Part shown: one piece after another, positions 14,109 to 64,000 of the stretch
Position numbering within the stretch: position 1 is the first letter of the stretch
How the letters are laid out: the number at the start of each line of letters is the position of its first letter
Origin: Amoebidium appalachense
Taxonomy: Eukaryota; Ichthyosporea
Direction: 5' to 3'
DNA: 64,000 nucleotides
Assembly (NCBI GenBank): GCA_963693365.1
Contig: CAVNZM010000015.1
Coordinates: 4,030,001 to 4,094,000 of the forward strand
The notes under the pieces: generated by a model
Database searches by the model: none
Told to the model about the DNA's origin: nothing
Seen by the model: only the letters and a program-made list of their open reading frames with translations
Position numbers and translations under genes: made by a program

Positions 14109-14165
<57 letters not shown>

Positions 14166-14953
14166 GTGTCATCTTGAGTATCCCCTAAACGGCAGCCGCT
14201 GCCAGCAAAGACTCTTATCCCATCCTTGTTTATCCCGTGTCCGCGCAAAAGCCCGTCACAAATCCCCTGGTTCCACAAAGTCAACCTTGTGGCCGTAAAA
14301 GTTTTGCCAAGTTTAACACCAAGGGGTGACGGACGAGAAGAAGAACCGTTCTGGATCTCCAAAGGGAAGGAGGAGGAGGAGGGGGGGGGGGGGGGGGGGG
14401 GGGGGGACCAAGGACAAATTTCTGATGGGTTTGTGTATGATTGGAGACGTCAGAGCAGCTTGCTGTAGAATTATTTCCTCAAACTTGAATACGAGTGCCT
14501 GTACTCTTTTCTGCAACTGTAGTGCATCCTTTTTCGGTATCTCAAGATTTCTGTGGGCAGCGTGCGTCTAATAGGCCAGATTAAAACACCGAAAGGAGAA
14601 ACACGCGAAGAAGAAAGCATGTACAGGTACCACTGGGCCAAAAGGCATACCAACTCCACGTATGCAGATATAACAACAGCAAATTCAGAACATGTTCAGA
14701 AACTGAAAGTGGGTTTACGAAGCACGCGTGCACGTGTCTTTGTCTATTAGTAACCAGACTTGCGATACCAGTAAACGAAGACATCTGTGCACAGCGCCCA
14801 GCCGATCTATCCTGGGTACTGCATATATTCAGCATAGCGCCAAGTGCAACTCGGTGGACCCGGGGGTTGAGTGATGCACACGGCACTTCTGCTACGTCTC
14901 TATGATATTCGTGACACACGCACTCACGCACGCACGCACGCACATGCACACGC

Positions 14954-14999
<46 letters not shown>

Positions 15000-15468
15000 C
15001 AAGAATGGGTCGGGGGGGGGGCCCGCGGCCGGGGATGGTATATGTTGGGCTCGTGTTCTGATAGACACTTTGTCGTGAATCGTGATGCCTGCAAACACAG
15101 GCAGACGTGCACAGGTTTACACAAGTGTACACTGCCAGATTGTTTACATGTCACACATGTCACACACACACACACACGCTCTGTACGAAAGACACCCACG
15201 TGCGCACGTGCATGACACGAATGCTCACTCACATGTGGGTACGGGCGCGCGCACACATCTCATATATAGATAGGCACACACATTCGTGCACGCGCGCATG
15301 CACTCTCACACACGTGGCATGTGTATGTGCACATTTATCTCCCGGTACCCAGGTTACAACTAATAATTAAGGTGTTGATTTTGACCACTCTCATAATGTG
15401 CAGTTGTATTGGTATGGTGCATATTTAGGCGTTTCACCCGTTATCATCGGATGCCTGTGTGTGTGTGA

Positions 15469-15503
<35 letters not shown>

Positions 15504-17068
15504 CCCTTTGTGGCCAGGTGGTTGCATCCTCCTTTTTTATAGTTTTTTATGATCATTTATAGTTAACGTCTTGTCCAATCATTGTTTCTTGCACCAGGTA
15601 TATCAGAGGATATAGGTAGAGGTTTTCTGAGACTTGCAACATGACTTATCAAGATTTATCAATGTGATGACTTTGTGTAACTATGTGGTTTCCTGTAATC
15701 TCGTTTTTATAAAACCTCGCATGTCGCAAAATCGAAAAAATTATGTATCATACCAATTGTTTTTGCGCGATCGCACGATTTAGACAAATATAGAAATTTG
15801 GGCATGAAGTTTTTGCTCGCCTAAAAAATGGTCTTCATAAAACAAATAAAAAAAGTAGGAATATGGAGACGCATGTCCGTTTCTTGCACACATAAATGCA
15901 TAGAGTCTTCCAGAATCAATCTGTCGACCACTTGGATCAAGGGCCATTTGCAATCTTTGATCTACGGGGGTGGGTGGGTGAGGGGGACAGGGGGGAGGGG
16001 GGGGGGGGGGGGGGGGGCAAGGCTGTAGAGTATATGCATGAGCACACGTCTGCGCATGTGAGTGTGAATTTTTTCGCACAGAGACACACAGACAGCACCA
16101 TATACGTGCACGCACGGGCACACACACGTACACACAGCAACAAATACACGGGGGCCCATGGGTGTTCGTGTCAGTTCGGTGAGTTCGCCCACATGAAGGT
16201 AGACCCTACACTGTAACAAACATGTATTATAATGCAGAGTACGTACTGGCAGTTGCCATTTCAAATTTAATTATAAATTTTAACTCATCATGCATGCAAC
16301 TAGTAAAATACAGAATCATTCATTTAAAGGATTGTGGCTCGCCATGACTTCGTAAACCTTGGTCAATATGTGTCTACAATTGCTTTAAGTTATATGCCAT
16401 AACTGCCAAAGAGTACAGAACGTACAGCTGCAGACATGATATTGCATTTTTCAAGCGATTTTGGTATATCTCGTTGGATATGCGGTGAAGCTATCTCAGC
16501 GTCTATCTCGTCGTGTCTATGGCAACTGTACTATATATCCATTCTTAGCCCAGTCTGATGCCCCGATCGAAATAAAATCCATTATATATATATATATATA
16601 TATTTTCAAGGTGATCCGTTCATGTTCACGCATACTTTCAACATACTTTCGTAACATAAATACTGGAAGAAGAAACATATCATAGCACAAATTTCAAATA
16701 TGCGCATGCATCTTATATCTAGCTGGCACACACCATTCATAAACAGGTCTTTACCCTCTCTTTCGAAAAACACGACAAAAGTTCACTGACACCGTACAAG
16801 TTGATAACAAATCCGGATATTTAACAAGCACATCAGCCTTTACATAAATAAGATGGTATATCATTAATTTAATCATAAACCAACTAATAATTTCAACGAA
16901 GTTCCTCTGACACAGTGTACCAAAATACCTTTCATTCACATTTAAATAGAATCGGGACATTCAGATCATCGGCCCCCGCTAAACAAAAAGCCAACACAAA
17001 CATTATCAGCCGACCACCACATCCATACACTAATACGGGGAGGGTGCAGGGGGGAGGAGGAGGGGGGG

Positions 17069-17104
<36 letters not shown>

Positions 17105-17290
17105 AGGAGGAGATGAGAGGGGGGAAGGGTTGGGGGGGGGAGGGGGGGAGGGGGGGGGGGGGGGGGGGACGCTTTGAACAGAGATCCATATACTTCATGA
17201 AAGGGGTGTGGTTCTTCGTGTGGCACTCGAAAAGCGGAGAGAGAGCAATGGGGAATCTGGCATGGGTTAAGAAAATAAACATTTGGGGGA
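11652..17290. other. Intergenic region between two minus-strand genes
   Basis: The part at 11652-13050 is unique, AT-rich sequence presumably holding the mucin-gene promoter; I see no confident TATA or other element. 13260-14165 has A, T, G and C runs and (CA)n at 14110-14164. 15000-15350 has short CA and purine tracts, 15475-15500 is a T-run, and 16585-16602 is (TA)n. 15360-16960 is otherwise unique with no exon I can support. G-rich blocks fill 17048-17170. Confidence 0.5.
14553..14712 (+). other. Candidate unassigned exon
   Basis: A non-repetitive open frame follows an acceptor-like gtgggcag at 14552 and reaches a GTGGGT donor-like site at 14710. Its composition is protein-like (KTPKGETREEESMYRYHW) but I recognise no family and found no partner exons. 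It could be chance. Confidence 0.2.
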
Positions 17291-47323
<30,033 letters not shown>

Positions 47324-49699
47324 GTTAACGTGTTTCAATAGTGTATGCCTTCCATCTATGCTGTTCTTCAATGGCAACCATGTGTGGCTATGTAGTTCAG
47401 TCAGAGGTCCTATATGTGTAGGAGCTGTTTCACCAATTATAGTTAACGTAAATGAAGATCCAGGAACAGGAGACTATGGTAAATGTATGTCTGTAAACTG
47501 TAGCTACTTTTTCCATAATCAGTGACACGTTATGTCCAGGGATTAGAGTGTACATGTACCCATGGATGTTAGCACCAGATCTAGGCAATCTTTACTTCTC
47601 ACCCAGTCGAACCGACCCTCAGAAAAAATGGGTTCCTCAATTGACAATCACAACTAGAACGCTCACTCGTGTTTTTATTCACCTTAATAGCCCCGCTTTC
47701 TCTAAAAAGGTAGGTCTCAAAAACAAATGGATTTGCCTGTATATGTGCCACATCCCACAAGCCCCCACAAGCCTAAATTGCAGTAACGGTAAAAAACTCT
47801 GTGACGTCATATGTGTAGCTTCTGTCCCAGCGATTGGTAGATGATCAGCGTAGACAAGCGCCGAATTAATGCGCATAAAGGATTCCATATATGGGTAGTT
47901 TTGTAAGTTGTAACGGCTTGTATTGGCTGCACAAAGAAAGTTTGGCAAATTGGCGCCAAAATATTCCAGGCAACCATCAAGGCCTCCTGGGAGATTTTGT
48001 AGGAGGCCTTGGCTACCATGCAATGAAGGCCGCAAGGCCTCCTCTCAGAGTCACAGCCATACTGCCACCGGGCGCACATGTCTGCATGTGCAAAGTCCAG
48101 CGCGCACGTATTTACGGTACACGCCGCAGTTGGCAAGGTCCGAAATTCTTTTTTATAATGACTTTATTGATATGCTCAGCAAAATAGAAGCCATCGAGAT
48201 ATTGTACTCTCAGTGTGGCACATAATAGTATACAGTAGTACATATGACCTCTCGAGCATATAGGCTCTCGCATGCTTGGAATTGCACCAGGATCCGATCT
48301 GGGCCATGGCCAGCCGGCAAGTGTACTACGTGGAGTAAACAGCTGGCACGAGTTGACGCCGTACGGTATCAATTATATCAGCAGGCCGGGCCGAGGCAGT
48401 GGTCATCCTCCCCCCCCCCCCCCCCCCCCCCCCCCCTCAACTTCCCCGCGGCCCGGGGCCCTCTCAACAGCTCCGGACTCCCCCTCTCGGCCTTTCCCTC
48501 TCTCTTCGAGTCCATTCCAGTGTCCATTCCTAATAGGCCTGCTTATTCGGCGGTTATTATAAAAAGGTGTCGCCCTCCAGTCAGAAGGAATCCGCAATCC
48601 CACGAATGGTTCCAGTTCGACCCCCCCGCGGTCGGAGGGGGGCCGGGGGGGGGGGGGGGGGGGGGGGGGGGTTCCACTCATGGCCATGGACCTTCCAGAT
48701 CTCCTTCCTACTATGTACTATGCATGCTTCGAATTCGAATTCGTGCTCCTCCGGGGCTCGAGCTCAACCACGTCACCAGAATCAACATGCTGCGAGTTGA
48801 ATTGTTCTGCAAAAGAAAATGGCGAGGCAGAATCTTTCAGCAAAACCAGAATTCTGAGATTCTGAGTTATTCTGCTCTGAGCAGCTAGAAATAATAAAAA
48901 TCTGCTTCGAATTCGATATTGGATGAGCAGAACTATTCGATAGCGCCTACGATCGCGAGCAGAATATGTATGTATTCTTCAAAAATTAAAAATACGTATA
49001 TTCTGCAAAAAGCAGCAGTGTCCTGCAAGAAGGCAGAACAGGTGCTTAGAACAGGACCTGTTTACACTTTGCTGCTAAGAGCAGAATAGGTCTGCATTTT
49101 TTTATTTACAGACAGAGCAGAATAATTCCTTCTTTTTTCGAGAATATGTCTGCTTCTTGCAGAAAGATTCTGTGCCGGCCTAGAGCCTGAGCATGATTAT
49201 TCTGCCTTAATGTCCCTGCTTTTGCATGCGCAGGAATATAATTGCTACTTTTTTAGTAATTTTTTGTTCTGTTCATCGGAGCAGAATATTTTCGCTTTTG
49301 CAGATAAAATCTGCTCACCTTAAAAGCTTTGTATAAAAGTTCTGCTTACAGAGCACAATCAATAATTCAGCTTTTGCAGGAAAACTCTGCACTTTTTGCA
49401 GAATACATAGTTCTTCTTGGAACTCGAGCAAGGTGTCACAGTGATTCTGCCAATTAATTATTTGCCAAGGAGGCCTATGTAGCCTCAAATTGTTCCCCTT
49501 CACCCATCATGCCATAATCGTCACCGCAGTGTTCAGTGGCACCTGCACTGTACCTTTGTGCGCGGCAAGCGTGTGTAAATACGCGCATGCATGTCACGGT
49601 ACGTGCTCACATACGTACCGTGTGGGAGTGCGTGTCGGTGGTTGCGGCGCGCACGCGCGCGCGCGTGTGCAATTGTGTGTGCCTGTGTGTGTGTGTGTG

Positions 49700-49741
<42 letters not shown>

Positions 49742-49836
49742 TGTGTGTGCACAGGTGTGCGTATGCGTGTGCCGCAGTGTGCATGTGCGTGCATGTACAC
49801 ATGTGCGTGTGAGTGTGCGTGCGTGCGTGCGCGCGC

Positions 49837-49885
<49 letters not shown>

Positions 49886-49963
49886 TGTGCGTGTGTGCGT
49901 GCGTGCGTGCGTGCGTGCGTGCGTATGTGTTTGTGTGTGTGTGCACGTCTATGATATGTGTGT

Positions 49964-49999
<36 letters not shown>

Positions 50000-51155
50000 C
50001 GTGCGTGCGTGTGTGTGTGCGTCCGTGCGTGCGCGCGCACGTGTGTGCGAGTGTGTGTGTGGCTGTTACAGTGCATTTATGTTTCTCCACACAGACATGA
50101 GCACATGTGCAGTATTTGTGTGATCGGCCCCGGGGGGCCGCCTGCACACACGCGTGAAAATGATACTCGGCCGCAGATCCGGCGATTGCTTTATATATTG
50201 TTGGTGTCAACCTCACTGGGCCAGAACTTCAACATTCCGAACATTTCTCGGATTTTCACAATTTTAAATCTACGGAAATCTACGGGGAAACATTTCCAGG
50301 TGTTACGACTAATTAATAATGCGTAAAACCAAACCTTGCAGATCAAAACAATGCTTACAGTCAATAATAGTTAATTTATAATAATATTGAACAAATGAAA
50401 TAAAGAATCACGAGTCTCAGTATCATATCAACGTTTACGCTATGTGACTAACAACTTAATCAGAGCTCATGTGGATATATATATATATTTGTTCGACCCT
50501 AATAGGATTTCCAATAAACTTCAAACAAAATAAACTTTAAACACAAGATCATCGACTTCAACGCACTGACCGTAAATTCGACTGTAGGGTTTGCACGTGT
50601 TATCATTACACGGAGCCTATAACATTACGACTATAAAAATGAGCGAGCGCTATCCACAACCAATAATACCAGCACTATGTATGTCCCACACAACTGGAAC
50701 GTTGCCACGATAAGCATTAATACTAACGAATATAACTTATCGAATATATATATATACATTCTTTCCCACCCCCTTAAAGTTCTCCGGATAGTATTACATC
50801 CTGCCATCATACTTGTGTGCTACATACAACACGGGGCTTATGTGACGTGCATATGGTGGGTTTTGCAAACTGTGAAGCATTCTTCAGTAAATAATATTTT
50901 GGGTAGGTGTTTGTGCATGATTCGCGCAACAAATAAAACTAAAAAAAAAAAAAAAAAAAAAGCCGGAATATATGGATGTGTGCATGCGATGGTCACTATA
51001 TGTGTGTTCAAAATAGTGTATGCATGCATTCGCACGGATGCCATAAAATGTGCAGAACACACTAGACACACGGCCCGCCGTGCTTTGTGTCACGAACAGC
51101 AGAGGCGCCTCACAAATAAAAAATAAACTAAAAAAATTAAGTTCAATAATCAAAA
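47324..51155. other. Intergenic region between bHLH-PAS and RUN-RH genes
   Basis: Both flanking genes are on the minus strand, so this holds the bHLH-PAS 3' flank and the RUN-RH promoter side. 48403-48437 is a C-run and 48645-48671 a G-run. 48780-49450 has a dense GCAGAA/TTCTGC motif cluster. 49550-50070 is TG/GC-rich. 50100-51150 is unique AT-rich sequence with no exon I can support. I see no confident core promoter or polyadenylation signal. Confidence 0.5.
48780..49450. promoter_or_regulatory. Dense cluster of GCAGAA/TTCTGC motifs
   Basis: About fifteen occurrences of GCAGAA or its complement (many extended to GCAGAAT/ATTCTGC) in 670 bp, irregularly spaced and in both orientations, about 1.5-2.1 kb upstream of the RUN-RH start codon. 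It may be a regulatory site cluster or a decayed repeat. Confidence 0.35.
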
Positions 51156-62575
<11,420 letters not shown>

Positions 62576-64000
62576 GTTGATGACTTCCCAAGTTTTTGGC
62601 AGCCCCAGCCTAAATAAGGCCCGGAATTGATCTACGGAATTCTTTTAAGAAAAAAGGTCTTGCGTGACATGAGATCTGGCTTCGGGACTTTATGGACTCA
62701 GTGTTCGTAGCTTGCTATATAAAACATTCTGCGAAGTAGGCAGCTGCAGGCGGCTTGCTGAGTTCACTGATTGATTGACTGAGTGATACCAAGCCTTGTA
62801 CATCTAACTTACGCCATAATACGCATTTCGGACAACTCAGCAGAGATGGTAACATTAGTAACATTAAAAAAAAACTGGTTTGGCAAAATTGAAAGTGAAG
62901 TATATGGTGGTGACGTTGTAAAACCTCACTGAACCTGGTCAGTGAGGGAGTATTGCCTTTGCCGTTTGATCTGCCTGCCGAGTGAACTCTTTGAATCCAA
63001 ATCGATGTAAGTCTTAGAGTCAAAGTGAAGTGTCTCCGTCTCCTAGTACTACTAGTATAAATCCCAATGAAGTTTTGAAAGTTCTAAAACTTGCGCAACT
63101 GTTAGATGATACACAGTAAACTACAGACTTGTGAGACTGATGGCTGCCACTACAATCCTTGTCACAAATCTTCAGTTCCAAATTGAAAGGTCACGGCACT
63201 TCTGCAGCAAGTAGGCTACACGATGGAACAAAGACACACCAGCCGCTGAGAGCTGGTCGAATTATAAAGCCAGTCAAACTTGCAAAGTATTTTTCCTAGA
63301 TTTGAAAAACAAAAAGACACTGCGTTTGACTTGTCAATGAAACGACAGCCCAACCGTTCTGCAGCTGACTGTCAGTGAGCGCCGCACTTCGAAGTGAAGG
63401 ACGAAGATCACTATTACTTCAAATGAAAACTCTTAGCTCTACTGCCATCCAAACGACAGGTAGGTCAAGGGTATAAAGAACTATAGATGTACCACACATA
63501 CACCATCAATAAACCATACTAACATTACTATAGTTATGAAGTTGAACAGCAAAAAATGAAAGCCGTGGAACAAACGGAAAAAGCTTTTGTGCATGGCTGC
63601 ATGCCCACGCTCGGAGATCCCGGGCCGGCGGCGAGTCGATCGTTTGAACTTCCACTGAATCGGTGCACCCAATCAGCACGTGCATGTAAAAATTCACATA
63701 TATATATATATATATTTGTGAGAAAAAAATATAATATCGAGTTATTCATTTTTTTGCCTTACTCAATGATTTGTAGGGATATATTGTATTCATATATATA
63801 CTGTTGGTGTTTTCCGGCACCTTCTCAAGGCCCCATAGTTGGTGTTCGCCGCGGCGCGTGGCTGGCGCATGCGTCGGTAAATTGTTTCGTCATATCCACA
63901 CTACAAACTGAGATAAACCGCAGATACACTTGACAGGAGTAGTATGTTATACGAAAAAAAAAATTATACGAACTATTAAAAAGCAAGAATTTTTTTTTTT
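62576..64000. other. Upstream flank of the bHLH-PAS gene
   Basis: Mostly unique sequence without homopolymer load, apart from (TA)n at 63697-63715 and A/T runs at the window edge. It presumably contains the bHLH-PAS promoter and 5' UTR. I see no confident TATA box, tRNA or other gene. A plus-strand open frame at 63556-63933 has no domain or splice support. Confidence 0.45.

Noticed and set aside
62590-62640. CArG-like box (CCTTATTTAGG) upstream of the bHLH-PAS start
   Set aside because: Spacer is seven A/T, not six, and a single degenerate site is not evidence.
63600-63690. Possible tRNA near a GC-rich island
   Set aside because: No A-box/B-box pair or cloverleaf I can fold.

Overview
This is eukaryotic nuclear DNA with long introns and an extreme load of microsatellites and homopolymer runs: (CA/TG)n, (GA/CT)n, (GTGA)n, (ACGC)n and dozens of G/C runs of 10-50 nt. 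Most long open frames are read-through of these repeats and encode nothing. I found the genes by looking for non-repetitive islands, then requiring splice sites and matching intron phases. The gene set (a RUN plus Rubicon-homology protein and a bHLH-PAS factor) and a U12-type AT-AC intron point to an opisthokont. A unicellular holozoan or an early-diverging fungus both fit and I cannot choose between them.

Layout. At 3.3-5.2 kb (+) is a small multi-pass membrane protein of unknown family, about 186 aa over four exons. At 8.6-11.65 kb (-) is a secreted mucin-like, single-pass membrane protein (768 aa, three exons) with a 14-residue repeat array and a short tail carrying NPAY and NPLY. 11.65-17.29 kb is intergenic. 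From 47.3 down to 17.3 kb (-) runs one 30-exon gene for a RUN-domain plus C-terminal Rubicon-homology (RH) zinc-finger protein of about 1,262 aa, the architecture of Rubicon/PLEKHM1 endolysosomal and autophagy regulators. 47.3-51.2 kb is intergenic. From 62.6 down to 51.2 kb (-) runs a ten-exon bHLH-PAS-A-PAS-B transcription factor of about 825 aa. A possible two-exon 87-aa gene lies on the opposite strand in its first intron.

The genes have no obvious pathway link. What they share is intron architecture: after most 5' splice sites the transcript enters a C-rich run within about 5-30 nt, and many 3' splice sites are the end of a (CA)n tract (cacacag|exon). The pattern follows transcription, since the plus-strand gene carries its C-run on the plus strand. 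Other notable items are the U12-type intron inside the RH domain, a tandem array of degenerate copies of a real 5' splice site, a TTAA-flanked 245-bp fold-back element, and a dispersed repeat family always bounded by G/C runs.

Exon models are read by eye from splice signals, phase and domain similarity; exons marked tentative rest on phase alone. No RNA evidence or database search was available.
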